Positions 51,773 to 61,276 of a stretch of 64,000 nucleotides of DNA are shown one piece after another (the first letter of the stretch is position 1; each line of letters starts with the position of its first letter). The stretch is from Mesorhizobium_K sp040049215 (lineage in GTDB: Bacteria > Pseudomonadota > Alphaproteobacteria > Rhizobiales > Rhizobiaceae). The position numbers and the translations under genes were made by a program. The notes below the pieces were generated by a model that saw only the letters and a list, made by a program, of their open reading frames with translations, made no database searches and was not told the DNA's origin. Location of the stretch: assembly GCF_040049215.1 (NCBI RefSeq), contig NZ_JBDZDN010000001.1:1736001-1800000 (forward strand), written 5' to 3'.

Positions 51773-52723
51773 TCAGTTCCTCAGCCGCGGGTTGAGCAGG
51801 ATGGCGCCGATGTCCGCGGCGAGGTTCACCAGGATGAAAAGCGCGGCCGCAAGCAGCACGGACGCTTCGACCAGCGGAATGTCGCGCAATTGGAGGGCGT
51901 CGACGAGCAGCGAGCCGAAGCCCGGGAACAGAAAGACCCGCTCGACAACGACGACGCCGCCGATCATGAAGGCGATGTTGATCGCAGTGGCGTTGAGCCA
52001 GGGGATGAGCGCGTTCGGCAGCGCGTGGCGCAGCACGATGCGGCGGCGCGTCATGCCTTTCAGCTCGGCCATGCGAATGAAATCCGAATCGAGCAGCTCG
52101 ACAAGGCTCTCGCGCAAGAGCCGCGTTCCGTAGGCCGCGAGCAGGATGGCTAGGGTGAGAGCCGGCAGCGTGATCATGTAGAGGAAGCCGATCGGCCCCG
52201 CCGCCGCCGAAACCTGCGCAAGCGGAGGGAAGACGGGATAGACGACCGCAAGGCCGAACAGGAGGAGTGTCGCCAGCAGAAACTCGGGGGTCGACAGCAC
52301 GAGCACGGTGAGTGTCGAGATCGCGCGGTCGGCGACGCCGTTTGGGCGGAATGCCTGCACCAGCGCCGGCGCGATCGACAGCGGGATGTAGAAGACGAGG
52401 GCGAGACCGGCCAGCACCAGCGTGTTGCCCAGCCGCGGAAACACCACCTCGGAAACAGGCTTGCGCAAGGTGAGCGAGACGCCGAAATCGCCTTGCAGCG
52501 CGTTGCCGGCCCAGATCGCGTACCGCTCCACCGCGGGTCGGTCGAGACCGAGCTCGACCCGCAGCTTTTCGCGCGCCTCCAGTGGCGCCTCGCGGCCGAG
52601 GATGCGCGAAGGTATGTCGCCCGGCAGCACCTCGACCGCGGCGAAGATCACCACCGAAACCAGCGCCAGTGTTCCGAGCGAGTAGACCAGCCTCTGCAGG
52701 ATGAGGGAGACGGCGCTGTTCAT
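51773..52723 (-). CDS. ABC transporter permease (DppB type)
   Basis: A 316-residue permease. The N-terminal LVSVVIFAAVEVLPGDIPSR and ELGLDRPAVERYAIW, and the EAA loop MAELKGMTRRRIVLRHALPN, are canonical of DppB. With the DppC-like protein it forms the channel of the importer. The gap of 151 bp to the upstream binding-protein gene holds a hairpin. Confidence 0.93.
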   Translation of the reverse strand: MNSAVSLILQRLVYSLGTLALVSVVIFAAVEVLPGDIPSRILGREAPLEAREKLRVELGLDRPAVERYAIWAGNALQGDFGVSLTLRKPVSEVVFPRLGNTLVLAGLALVFYIPLSIAPALVQAFRPNGVADRAISTLTVLVLSTPEFLLATLLLFGLAVVYPVFPPLAQVSAAAGPIGFLYMITLPALTLAILLAAYGTRLLRESLVELLDSDFIRMAELKGMTRRRIVLRHALPNALIPWLNATAINIAFMIGGVVVVERVFLFPGFGSLLVDALQLRDIPLVEASVLLAAALFILVNLAADIGAILLNPRLRN

Positions 52724-52799
52724 GGAAGGCAGATCGTCATCTTGAGAAAATTCCCTGGACGGTTCTTAGGCCGGCATCCCGGCGAAACAGGTCGCTGCC

Positions 52800-52826
52800 G
52801 GCGCCTCCCCATCGCGGGAAGGCGCC
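52800..52826 (-). promoter_or_regulatory. Intergenic hairpin between binding protein and permeases
   Basis: GGCGCCTCCCC (52800-52810) pairs with GGGAAGGCGCC (52816-52826), one G-T pair, no T tract. Such hairpins usually stabilise the binding-protein mRNA and reduce read-through to the permeases. Confidence 0.5.
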
Positions 52827-52874
52827 AGACCGTAGCGAACTCGGGATCGCGTCCGCAATCCCGCTGTCCAGGCT

Positions 52875-54410
52875 TCAGTTCTGGGCCTCCTTGCCGGTGC
52901 AGACGAAGTTCTCGTAGTTGATGATCGGCACTTGCGGATGCGGCGTATAGCCGTCGCATTCGGCGCGCATCACCGCGACGTCGCTGACGAAGTAGGGGAT
53001 AATCACGCCGCCGTCCTCCGACAGGACCTTCTGCGCCTGCTGGTATAGCTGACGCCGCTTGTCCGGGTCGACTTCGGAGCGAGCCTTGTCGAGCAGTCCG
53101 TCGAACTCGGCATTCTTCCACTTCGCTTCATTGTAGGTCGCGTCGGACTTGAAGGTGTAGGGCAAACCCTCCGCAGCCGGGCGTCCCGACCAGTTGGATC
53201 CGAAGAACGGCTTCTTCATCCAGATGACGTCCCAGTAGGAATCGGCCGGGTTATTGACGATGTTGACGGTGATTCCGGCCTGTGCCGCCATCTGTTGGTA
53301 AGCCTGGGCGAACGCGACCATGCCCGGAAAGCCCTCGCCGGTGTTGAGTTCGACCGTCAGCCCGTTGGGATGCCCGGCGTCGGCGAGCAGCTTCTTGGCT
53401 CCCTCTATGTCCTGCGGCTTGATGTCCGACATGTAGGCGTCGGGGCTGGTAGGCGGGACCGGGTTGTCGTTGCCGGCGACGCCGTTGCCGAGCACGATCG
53501 TGTCGACGAGGAGCTGCCGATCGATGACTTTCTTCAAAGCCTGGCGTACGCGCACGTCGTCGAAAGGCGGCGTGTCGACCCACATCGACAGCGTCACATA
53601 AGTGCCGGGCGCCGACTTCTTCAGCGTGAGCGTGGTGTCGCCGGCGAGCACGCCAGCGTTCGCTGCGCCCGCTTGCATGATGAGGTCGGCAGCGCCGGAC
53701 TTGATGGCGGCCAGCCGCGTCACATCCTCGGTGATGACGCTGAGTTCGAGGCATTCGGCCTTGGGCAGCCCCTTGCGCCAGTAGTTCTTATTGCGCTGGA
53801 AGACGCGGCGGGTCTCCGGTGGATTGTAGACATCCTGCACGAACGGGCCCGTTCCTATGCCCTTGGCCTTCAACTCTTCCTTCGTCGACCCGTCCGGCAC
53901 CACCATGCCGTACTTGATGCCCAGGACCGTCGGCAGGTCGGCAATCACGGTGGGTGTCTTGAAGGCCACGGTCAGGTCGTCGACCGCGGTGATGCCCTCA
54001 GGATCGAGGAAGCCCAGCACGCTTGCCGCCGGTGAGCCGACTTCGGGGTCGAGAAGGCGGCGGAACGAAAACACCACGTCTTTCGCCGTCATCGGCCTGC
54101 CGTCGTGGAACTGTACGCCTTCCTCGAGGTGAAACGTCCAGGTGAGGCCGTCTTGCGACACATCCCAGGTTTTCGCCAGTTCGGGAATCGGCTGGAAGCT
54201 CTCGTCCAGATTGACGAGACGGTTATAGACGGCGTTCTGCTGATAGCTGTCGTCGGACAGGTTCACGAAGGCCGGGTCCATTGTGAGGGTCGGTCCGCCG
54301 GGCTCCGTGCCGATCACCTTCACGCACTCCACGGCGAACGCATTCGTCCCGGCGAGGGCAGCGAGGCTCGCACCTGCCAGCAGCGTCTTCAGCGTCTTCT
54401 TCATCTTCAT
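52875..54410 (-). CDS. ABC transporter substrate-binding protein (family 5)
   Basis: A 511-residue periplasmic solute-binding protein of the peptide/nickel/opine family. A Sec signal peptide (MKMKKTLKTLLAGASLAALA, cleavage after AFA at about residue 25) precedes the mature protein; WTFHLEEGVQFHDGRPMTAKDVVFSF is the family signature. The start ATG at 54410 is chosen from the signal peptide. The ligand cannot be told; linked amidase and oxidoreductase suggest an amide or amine. Confidence 0.94.
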   Translation of the reverse strand: MKMKKTLKTLLAGASLAALAGTNAFAVECVKVIGTEPGGPTLTMDPAFVNLSDDSYQQNAVYNRLVNLDESFQPIPELAKTWDVSQDGLTWTFHLEEGVQFHDGRPMTAKDVVFSFRRLLDPEVGSPAASVLGFLDPEGITAVDDLTVAFKTPTVIADLPTVLGIKYGMVVPDGSTKEELKAKGIGTGPFVQDVYNPPETRRVFQRNKNYWRKGLPKAECLELSVITEDVTRLAAIKSGAADLIMQAGAANAGVLAGDTTLTLKKSAPGTYVTLSMWVDTPPFDDVRVRQALKKVIDRQLLVDTIVLGNGVAGNDNPVPPTSPDAYMSDIKPQDIEGAKKLLADAGHPNGLTVELNTGEGFPGMVAFAQAYQQMAAQAGITVNIVNNPADSYWDVIWMKKPFFGSNWSGRPAAEGLPYTFKSDATYNEAKWKNAEFDGLLDKARSEVDPDKRRQLYQQAQKVLSEDGGVIIPYFVSDVAVMRAECDGYTPHPQVPIINYENFVCTGKEAQN

Positions 54411-54462
54411 GACCTTGTTCCCCTGTTCTCGTTGATCTTCGGCTCGGTCACCTCGCGGCGCA

Positions 54463-55818
54463 TCAATTTCGCACGCCGTCCTTCCAGTCGAGCCATCCCT
54501 GGTAGCGGATGTAGAAGGGAAGGAACCAAGGCCTCCCCCAGTAAAGCGGGTTTGCCGGCATTTCGGGCCGGTCGAGCGGCGTCGTCGCCCGTTCGCCGAG
54601 TATGCCGCGCGCGGTCGCATCGCCGAGCCACGTCCCGAATGGCATCCCGGCGCCGAAGCAGTAGCCCATGGCGTAGTGCATGCCGTCGTGGCTACCGCGA
54701 TGCGGAAAATAGTCGAATGTGCCGGCGCATTGTCCGGTCCAGGCATGGCTGACACGGACGACGCCGAGTTGCGGAAAAAGCTTCAGCAGCTTTTCGCGCA
54801 GCCTGAGCGCCACGGTGCTGAGATCGTCGTGCGCCTCGCCCGTCAGAGCGCCGTAAATGAGCCGCGAACCGTCCGGCGCGACGCGTGCATATTCCATCTC
54901 GCGGGCGCAGTCGTGAAAGCCGCGCCGGCCCGGCATGACGGCGGCGATAACGGCCGGATCGAGCGGCTCGGTTGCGATCATATAGGCCCGGATCGGCACG
55001 ATCCGGCGTCTAAGCCAGGGTGTCGCCTTGCCCGTATAGCCGTTGGTGGCCGCTATGAGATGCTTCGCCTTGATCGGTCCCCGGTCGGTCTCCAGCAGCC
55101 AGGCTTCGTCCTCCCGCCGCATCGTGAGAACCCGCGTGCCCGAGTGGATGGCCGCTCCGGCCTGCCGCACGCGCTCGGCCAGCCCGTTGTGGAACAGGCC
55201 GGGATGCACGGTGCGGTGTTCAGGGATCACCGCGCCGCCCAGGAATTTCGCGGTGACGATCTCCCGTTGCTGCTCGTCGCGAGGCACCATGTGGAAGGCG
55301 TGGCCGAAATGCTCCTTGCGCGCCGACAGCTCCCTTTCGAGGGCGTCCATATGGGCCGGCGTGTTGGCGGCGATGTAGCGGCCGGAAGGCGCATGGAAAC
55401 AGTCGATCTTTTCGCGTTCGATCAGGCCGTTCACAAAGGCGAATGCCCGGTTGCAGCCTTCGTAAAGTTCCTTGGCGCGCTCCAGACCGAATTTTGGGAT
55501 CAGCGTGGTGAAGTCGTATTTGAGTTGCCGCCCCAGCATGCCGAAATTACGGCTTGAAGCGCCGGAACCGACGCTGCCCTGCTCGATGACCGTCACTTCC
55601 GTTCCAGCACGCGATAGCGTGAGCGCTGCGGAGAGGCCGGTGTAGCCGGAGCCGACGATGGCCACGTCGGTGGTCGCCGGTACGGTGCGTTGCGCCTCGT
55701 GTTGCCGCGGCGCGGCGTCCCACCAGTAGGGGTCGGTCCTGAAGCCCGGCGCCAGAGCATCCGAACCCCGGTTGGGCGCCGGAGAAGGTCGCTGCCTTGG
55801 CCGAGTACCTCCGAGCAT
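54463..55818 (-). CDS. FAD-dependent oxidoreductase (DAO family)
   Basis: A 451-residue flavoprotein. The N-terminal TDPYWWDAAPR is followed by the FAD motif DVAIVGSGYTGLSAALTLSRAG and EQGSVGSGASSRNFGMLGRQ; the C-terminal segment YAMGYCFGAGMPFGTWLGD closes the FAD site. It belongs to the glycine/sarcosine oxidase-like group and should oxidise an amine or N-methyl compound. It is the first gene of the long minus-strand operon, 52 bp before the binding protein. The exact start is uncertain. Confidence 0.9.
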   Translation of the reverse strand: MLGGTRPRQRPSPAPNRGSDALAPGFRTDPYWWDAAPRQHEAQRTVPATTDVAIVGSGYTGLSAALTLSRAGTEVTVIEQGSVGSGASSRNFGMLGRQLKYDFTTLIPKFGLERAKELYEGCNRAFAFVNGLIEREKIDCFHAPSGRYIAANTPAHMDALERELSARKEHFGHAFHMVPRDEQQREIVTAKFLGGAVIPEHRTVHPGLFHNGLAERVRQAGAAIHSGTRVLTMRREDEAWLLETDRGPIKAKHLIAATNGYTGKATPWLRRRIVPIRAYMIATEPLDPAVIAAVMPGRRGFHDCAREMEYARVAPDGSRLIYGALTGEAHDDLSTVALRLREKLLKLFPQLGVVRVSHAWTGQCAGTFDYFPHRGSHDGMHYAMGYCFGAGMPFGTWLGDATARGILGERATTPLDRPEMPANPLYWGRPWFLPFYIRYQGWLDWKDGVRN

Positions 55819-55838
55819 GCCGAGATCCCACAGTGAAA

Positions 55839-55855
55839 ATCACATATACTGTGAT
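55839..55855. promoter_or_regulatory. Inverted repeat, candidate operator
   Basis: ATCACA (55839-55844) and TGTGAT (55850-55855) separated by TATAC, 20 bp upstream of the oxidoreductase start in the divergent region with the DapF-like gene. A site for the operon's GntR regulator or another factor. Confidence 0.4.
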
Positions 55856-56069
55856 CTCACTTTGGAGCATGGCTCAGCCACCTGTCAAGCCGCTCGCAGC
55901 GGGTGCATGATTCGTAGTTTAAGGATTCCCCGATGGTCGTCCCGGCAGGCGAATCTTCTTGGCTGGCACAGAAGGCGCAGCGAGCTTCCGTTGCCGCAGG
56001 GCTATAGCTTGCCGGCCGTCGAGCAATAAGCCAAGACAAGCTGGCGCCAGTTGACCGGATCATTGCCTC

Positions 56070-56963
56070 ATGGACATCCGCACAAATTCCTTGCTCGATG
56101 CAGTGGCTTCCGCCGAGCGGCCGTTCGTCAAGATGCACGGTCTGCGCAACCATTTCGTCATCTTCGACAGGCGCGCCGATCGCCGCGCCTTTCGAAGAGA
56201 CGACATCGTCAGGATCTGCGATGCCCAAGTGGGCGTCGGCGGCGACCAGCTGGTCACCATTGAACCGCCCTCCCGAGAAGGGATTGCTCGCGGCGCCGAT
56301 GCCGCGATGCGAATCTTCAACATCGACGGCCGCGAGGTTTCGGCATGCGGCAATGCAACCCGGTGCGTCGCGCATCTGCTGTTTGAGGAAAGCGGGAACA
56401 GCGAGCTTGTGCTGGAGACAGGGGGAGGCTTGCTGAAATGCCGCCGTTCGGGCGCGATGCAGGTCAGCGTGGAGCTTGGACCCATCGGCTGGAACTGGCG
56501 GGATTTTCCGCTTGCGCGCGAAGTCGATATGTTCGACCTGCCCGTCCAGAGCGGGCCTCTGCGTCACGGCATCGGCCTCTGGATCGGCAATCCGCACGCC
56601 GTTTTCTTCGTTGACAGGCTGGCGGAGATCGATCTGGCCCGGGATGCCGCTCCGATCCACGACGATCCACTGTTTCCGGAAGGCATCAATGTCGGCGTGG
56701 CGGAACTGGTGGACGCTCAGACGATCCGTCTCGCGGTGTGGGAGCGGCCCGGCATCGCCACGCAGGCCTGCGGGACCGGCGCGTGTGTCGCTGCCTTTGC
56801 GGCGCGCCGCAAGGGCCTCACCGAAAGCGAACGGTTCACCGTGCATCTCCCGGCCGGTCCGCTGACGATCGAACTCGCGGGAGCCATGGCTGTCATGTCC
56901 GGCCCGGTCGCCTATTGCTGTCGGGGGGTAGTCGCGGCTGAAGCCGTCGACGACTTCGAGTGA
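56070..56963 (+). CDS. Diaminopimelate epimerase-like protein (DapF family)
   Basis: A 297-residue DapF-fold enzyme. Both catalytic Cys are kept: C93 in EVSACGNATRC and C234 in TQACGTGACVAA; GNPHAVFFVD is also typical. Yet the opening motif reads KMHGLRNHFVIFD instead of HGLGNDF, and VWERPGIAT replaces VWERGAGET, so the substrate pocket is altered. In a catabolic cluster it may epimerise an amino acid other than diaminopimelate. It is divergent from the oxidoreductase and convergent with the Pot-type ATPase. Confidence 0.82.
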   Translation: MDIRTNSLLDAVASAERPFVKMHGLRNHFVIFDRRADRRAFRRDDIVRICDAQVGVGGDQLVTIEPPSREGIARGADAAMRIFNIDGREVSACGNATRCVAHLLFEESGNSELVLETGGGLLKCRRSGAMQVSVELGPIGWNWRDFPLAREVDMFDLPVQSGPLRHGIGLWIGNPHAVFFVDRLAEIDLARDAAPIHDDPLFPEGINVGVAELVDAQTIRLAVWERPGIATQACGTGACVAAFAARRKGLTESERFTVHLPAGPLTIELAGAMAVMSGPVAYCCRGVVAAEAVDDFE

Positions 56964-57001
56964 TCATCCGCCGGAAAGCCCCGCTCCTCCCAGCCGGAGC
57001 T

Positions 57002-58192
57002 TCAGGCTATGCGCGAACCGTTCTCGTTGAGCAGCACGCAGTCGGCGGCATCAAAGCCGACATCGACCGCCTCGCCCTCCCGCGCGATCCTGCCGCTGAT
57101 GGGCGTGTTGGCGCGGACGGTCGTTTTGCCTCCGATATCGATCTCGTAGATCGCACTGGATCCGAGATAGGAGGTCGAGACCACCCGACCCGCCAGACGG
57201 TTGGACATTGCAGCGGAACCGACCGACAGCTTCTGCGGGCGCACCACCACGGTAATGGCGGCGCCCGGCACGAGGGTCTTTTTGGGCGCGACGACCGCGA
57301 CCGTCTGTCCGGCCGCAAGCAGGACGGTCGTCGTTTCGGCATCGGCGGCGGTCACGGTTCCAGCGAGCATGTTGGCCTTGCCGAGGAAATCGGCCACGAA
57401 GGCCGTAGCGGGCATCTCGTAGACCTCCTCGGGTGAGCCGATCTGTTCCACGGCGCCTGCGTTCATGACCACGATCTGGTCGGACATGGACAGGGCTTCT
57501 TCCTGATCGTGCGTCACGAAGATGGCCGTGATGCCGGTTGCCTTCTGGATCTTCTTGATCTCGACGCGCATGTCCTCGCGCATGTTGGCGTCGAGCGCGG
57601 AAAGCGGTTCGTCGAGGAGCAAAACTTCCGGTTCGAAAACAATGGCGCGCGCAAGCGCGATGCGTTGCTGCTGTCCGCCCGACAGTTGCGACGGCAGCTT
57701 CTTCTCGCTGCCCGGCAGCCGCACCATATCGAGAGCCCGGCGCACCTTGCGTTCGATGTCGGCCTTCGGCACGTTGCGGTACTTCAGGCCGAACGCGACG
57801 TTGTCGAAGACGTTCTTATGTGGAAACAGCGCGTAGCTCTGAAAGACCAGGCCGATGTTGCGCCGATAGATCGGAATGTCGTCGACCCGCCGTCCGCCGA
57901 TCGAAATCTGGCCGCCCGATATGTCGACCAGCCCGGCGATCGAGCGCAGGACGGTGGTCTTGCCACAGCCGGACGGGCCAAGAAGGGTGACAAAACTGCC
58001 GCGCCGGATGGCCAGCGAAAAATTGCGCACCGCCATGAACCTGCCATAGGCGATGTCGATGTCGCGGAACTCGACCGCCGGGGCATTCGCATCCGTGCCG
58101 TTGCGAGGTGCAACCCCACCCGCGACGAGCTGCGAAGCCCCGGCCGAACTCGGCCGAGGCTTTAGGGTCTGATCCGCCAGCTTGTCAGGCAC
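57002..58192 (-). CDS. ABC transporter ATPase (PotA type)
   Basis: A 396-residue ATPase of the spermidine/putrescine group: Walker A LLGPSGCGKTT, Q loop NIGLVFQSYALFPH, signature LSGGQQQR, Walker B LLLDEPLSALD, and a C-terminal TOBE domain (about 310-390). I start at the GTG at 58192, overlapping the binding-protein stop by 8 bp; the usual ABC fold starts about 45 residues in. It is the last gene of the four-gene importer operon. Confidence 0.92.
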   Translation of the reverse strand: MPDKLADQTLKPRPSSAGASQLVAGGVAPRNGTDANAPAVEFRDIDIAYGRFMAVRNFSLAIRRGSFVTLLGPSGCGKTTVLRSIAGLVDISGGQISIGGRRVDDIPIYRRNIGLVFQSYALFPHKNVFDNVAFGLKYRNVPKADIERKVRRALDMVRLPGSEKKLPSQLSGGQQQRIALARAIVFEPEVLLLDEPLSALDANMREDMRVEIKKIQKATGITAIFVTHDQEEALSMSDQIVVMNAGAVEQIGSPEEVYEMPATAFVADFLGKANMLAGTVTAADAETTTVLLAAGQTVAVVAPKKTLVPGAAITVVVRPQKLSVGSAAMSNRLAGRVVSTSYLGSSAIYEIDIGGKTTVRANTPISGRIAREGEAVDVGFDAADCVLLNENGSRIA

Positions 58193-59327
58193 CCTTCGAG
58201 ATCCTGTCCCACTGCTTGGTCCAGGCATCCTCGTTGTCCGCCCAGTAGATCGGGTCAGCAAAGGTCAGCGACTTCATCGAGCCGGTCGGATCGAAGGCCG
58301 GAAGGGCTGCGATCTTGTCGGTGAGCTTGACCTTGGTGGGATCGAGCGAGGGCGGATAGTTCTGGCCCTCGGCAACCGCGATTGATGTCGCGGGTTCGAG
58401 CATGAAGTTGAGCAGTTCCTCGCACTCGGCCATGGGCGATCCCTTGAGGACGAGCATGTCCTCCATCCAGGCATAGGAGCCGGCCGGGTCGAGATAACCG
58501 ATCGGATGGCCTTGCTGCTGCAGCGCGGCGATGCGGCCCGACCAGGCATCGGTCACCACGATCTCGCCCTTTGAGAGCAGGTCCATCAGTTCGGCGCCGG
58601 AACTCCAGAACTTCTTGGCGAGGTCGCGCGTCTCGCGCACCTTGGCCCAGATAGCGTCCATGTCCTTGATGTTGTTGGGATCCTGCCCGGTATCCAGCGC
58701 CGCGTACCAGACGCGGGTCGTCATGTCGGCATAGCCGCCGACCTTGCCGGCATACTTCTTGTCGGAAAGCATGGCCGCGCCCTTCTCCTTCGCCTCCTCC
58801 GGCGAGATCACGGTGGTGTTGTAGGCAAGGCCGGTCGTGCCGTAGTCGTAAGGAACCGCCGAGAGCTTCGGCGTCAGCTTGCGGAACGGCTCGATCATCG
58901 GCTGCAGCACATTCGCCAGATTGGGAATGTTGGCCTCGTTGAGTTCCGAGTTCACCCCCGCGTTGACGTATTTGATGTAGTAGTTGACGCCCGACGAATG
59001 GATGATCTGGAAGTCGCCCGGCTTCGATGTCTTGATCTTGGTGATGATCTCGTTCTCGTCGCCGAAGGTGCCCTGCACCACGCCGATGCCGGACTTGGCC
59101 GTGTAGGGCTGGAACGCATATTTATCGATCGCCTCCTGCACCACGCCACCCCATCCGTCGAAGCGGACCTCCGTGGCGGCCGCGAGGGCCCGGCCCATCC
59201 ATGGCATCGACAGGCCGGCCGATGTCGCGGCCGCCGCCGTCAAGGTCAGGAAGGTCCGTCGGCTGACATCCCCGTTCGCATAGCGCTCATGCAGCCTTTC
59301 GAGCCGTTTCGTGCTGGATAATTTCAT
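58185..59327 (-). CDS. ABC transporter substrate-binding protein (PotD-like), Tat-exported
   Basis: A 380-residue solute-binding protein with a twin-arginine signal (DVSRRTFLTLTAAAATSAG, residues 20-38, cleavage near ALA at about 50). EVRFDGWGGVVQEAIDKYAF and later INYxxKY-like segments match PotD/FutA-like proteins for polyamines, or related amines. It overlaps the PotC-type permease by one base (TAATG). Ligand uncertain. Confidence 0.91.
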   Translation of the reverse strand: MKLSSTKRLERLHERYANGDVSRRTFLTLTAAAATSAGLSMPWMGRALAAATEVRFDGWGGVVQEAIDKYAFQPYTAKSGIGVVQGTFGDENEIITKIKTSKPGDFQIIHSSGVNYYIKYVNAGVNSELNEANIPNLANVLQPMIEPFRKLTPKLSAVPYDYGTTGLAYNTTVISPEEAKEKGAAMLSDKKYAGKVGGYADMTTRVWYAALDTGQDPNNIKDMDAIWAKVRETRDLAKKFWSSGAELMDLLSKGEIVVTDAWSGRIAALQQQGHPIGYLDPAGSYAWMEDMLVLKGSPMAECEELLNFMLEPATSIAVAEGQNYPPSLDPTKVKLTDKIAALPAFDPTGSMKSLTFADPIYWADNEDAWTKQWDRISKGA

Positions 59328-60169
59328 TATGCTCTCTCCTCTGGTTTGCCGCGTCTTCTCAATATGGTGAACCCTTGCAGAATAAGCCCGCCGATCAGCG
59401 GAATGCCGACGGTCACCAGTATCATGACCGTGCCGAGCGCATTGATTTCCGGGCTGATCGAAATCTTCAGCATCGACAGGATCTGGGTTGGCATCGTCTC
59501 GACGCCGGCCGGCCGCCAGAAAAGGCTCGCCGATGTGTTGTCGAAGGAGATCGTGAAAGCCAAGAGCGCGCCCGCGACCACTGCCGGGACCAGCAGTGGA
59601 AGGGTGATTTCACGGAACGACGCCATGCGCGAAGCTCCGAGCGAAAGCGCCGCCTCCTCATAAACGCGCCGGATGGCGATCATGCGCGCCTGGGCTATCA
59701 GCACGACATAGGGCACGGCAAGCAGGATGTGGCCCAGCACGAGCAGCAGCAACGTTCTTGGCTGATCGACCGCCTTGATCAGCACGAGAAGGCCTACACC
59801 GAGGATGGTTTCGGGAACGAGGGCGGGCAGGATCACCAGCGTACCGAGGGCCTGCTTGCCGCGGAACTCGAATCGAACCAGAGCGAAGGCGGTCACCACG
59901 CCCACGGCCGTCGTAACCGCCGCGGTGACGAGCGCGATCCACATGGAGGTTCGAAACGCCGTCAGAACCTGATCGTTAGCCAGCAGCTTGCCGTACCATT
60001 GCAGGCTAAAGCCCGTCATCGGGAAACCGCCGAACATCGATGAGTTGAACGACAGCAGGACCGTGGCGACGATCGGCGCGAACATGAAGACATAGACGCA
60101 CAGCGTGATGAAGCCGGTCAGCCGCCAAGCCCATCTTCCTTCCCTGTTCCGGGAAGCCGCCACGGTCAT
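59327..60169 (-). CDS. ABC transporter permease (PotC type)
   Basis: A 280-residue permease with six helices. LTGFITLCVYVFMFAPIVAT begins the first, and the EAA loop is YEEAALSLGASRMASFREIT. The start ATG at 60169 overlaps the stop of the preceding permease (ATGA). It forms the channel with the PotB-type protein. Confidence 0.93.
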   Translation of the reverse strand: MTVAASRNREGRWAWRLTGFITLCVYVFMFAPIVATVLLSFNSSMFGGFPMTGFSLQWYGKLLANDQVLTAFRTSMWIALVTAAVTTAVGVVTAFALVRFEFRGKQALGTLVILPALVPETILGVGLLVLIKAVDQPRTLLLLVLGHILLAVPYVVLIAQARMIAIRRVYEEAALSLGASRMASFREITLPLLVPAVVAGALLAFTISFDNTSASLFWRPAGVETMPTQILSMLKISISPEINALGTVMILVTVGIPLIGGLILQGFTILRRRGKPEERA

Positions 60170-61044
60170 CCGCCCAGCCCTTTGACGATCTGCGACATGC
60201 CCATGTAGCGAGTATACAAGGCGGCGAAAGAGCCGAGCACAACGAAGAGGACGATGGAAAGAGTGGCGCCCATTGGCCAGTTCAATTGCCCCATGATGGT
60301 GTCGTAGATGAGGTTTCCAAACAGCGCGTCGCGGCCGGCGCCGAGCAGCTGCGGCGTCACGTAGCTGCCGGCGGCCAGCACGAAGCAGAGCAGCAGGCCC
60401 GCCGCGAGGCCAGGCAGCGAAAGCGGCAGCGTGACCTCGCGGAAGGCCTGTGCGCTGGTGCAGCCCATTGACCGGGCAGCGGCGATCAGCGTGCGGTCGA
60501 TACTCTCGAGGCTGACATAAACGTTGAGGATCATATAGGGCAGCAGGAAATGCAGCAGCCCCAGGATCACCGCGCCTTCCGTGTAGAGCATCTGCAAGGG
60601 TTGATCGATCAAGCCGAGCTTGAGCAGCGCGACGTTTATGAAACCCTGCTCGCCCAGGATGTGGATCCACGAGAAGGTGCGAATGGTGAAGCTGATCCAG
60701 AACGGCACGATGAGCAGCAGGAGCAGGAGCCACTTGTGCTTGAAGGTCGTCGCCCAGATGAAATAGGCCGGGAAATAGCCGAGGATCCCGCAGATGAGAG
60801 CGGTCATGGCCCCGACCCGCAGCGTCTTGAACAGAAAGCCGTGATAGTAGCTGTCGGTCAGGAATTCATGCCAGTTCGCCAGCGTCGGCACGGTCGTTTC
60901 GACCCCGGCCGTGACGAAGGTGAAGAAGGTGTAGGCCGCCATCACGGCGATCGGAAGCAGCAGGAAAAAGATCAGCAACAGCAATACGGGCGCTACCATA
61001 ATCCACGCCAGCCGCGGATCGTATAGTGTCCATCCCTTGATCAT
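60166..61044 (-). CDS. ABC transporter permease (PotB type)
   Basis: A 292-residue permease with six helices; LAWIMVAPVLLLLIFFLLLP forms the first and LIAAARSMGCTSAQAFREVT the EAA loop. It is the first gene of the importer operon (61,044-57,002). The start MIKGWTLYDPRL at 61044 is where the family begins. Confidence 0.93.
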   Translation of the reverse strand: MIKGWTLYDPRLAWIMVAPVLLLLIFFLLLPIAVMAAYTFFTFVTAGVETTVPTLANWHEFLTDSYYHGFLFKTLRVGAMTALICGILGYFPAYFIWATTFKHKWLLLLLLIVPFWISFTIRTFSWIHILGEQGFINVALLKLGLIDQPLQMLYTEGAVILGLLHFLLPYMILNVYVSLESIDRTLIAAARSMGCTSAQAFREVTLPLSLPGLAAGLLLCFVLAAGSYVTPQLLGAGRDALFGNLIYDTIMGQLNWPMGATLSIVLFVVLGSFAALYTRYMGMSQIVKGLGG

Positions 61045-61276
61045 CCGCTCACTTGTCCGAGGCGCGCCTTTGCAGCGCTTTTGTTCCCGCGGCAAAGATT
61101 GGGTGATCGGGGCGGTGATGTCCACAGGCGGCGTGCAGAAATCGATTCGTCCAAGGCTGGAAGCGCCGGTGAGCGCGCCCTGGGAACCAGTCGCCGACAA
61201 CCCCGGCGGACACTGGCGCCGATTAACATCCGGCAGTGAATCGGCTTAAGGTATTGAACCACCGCGGTGTCGTTTC

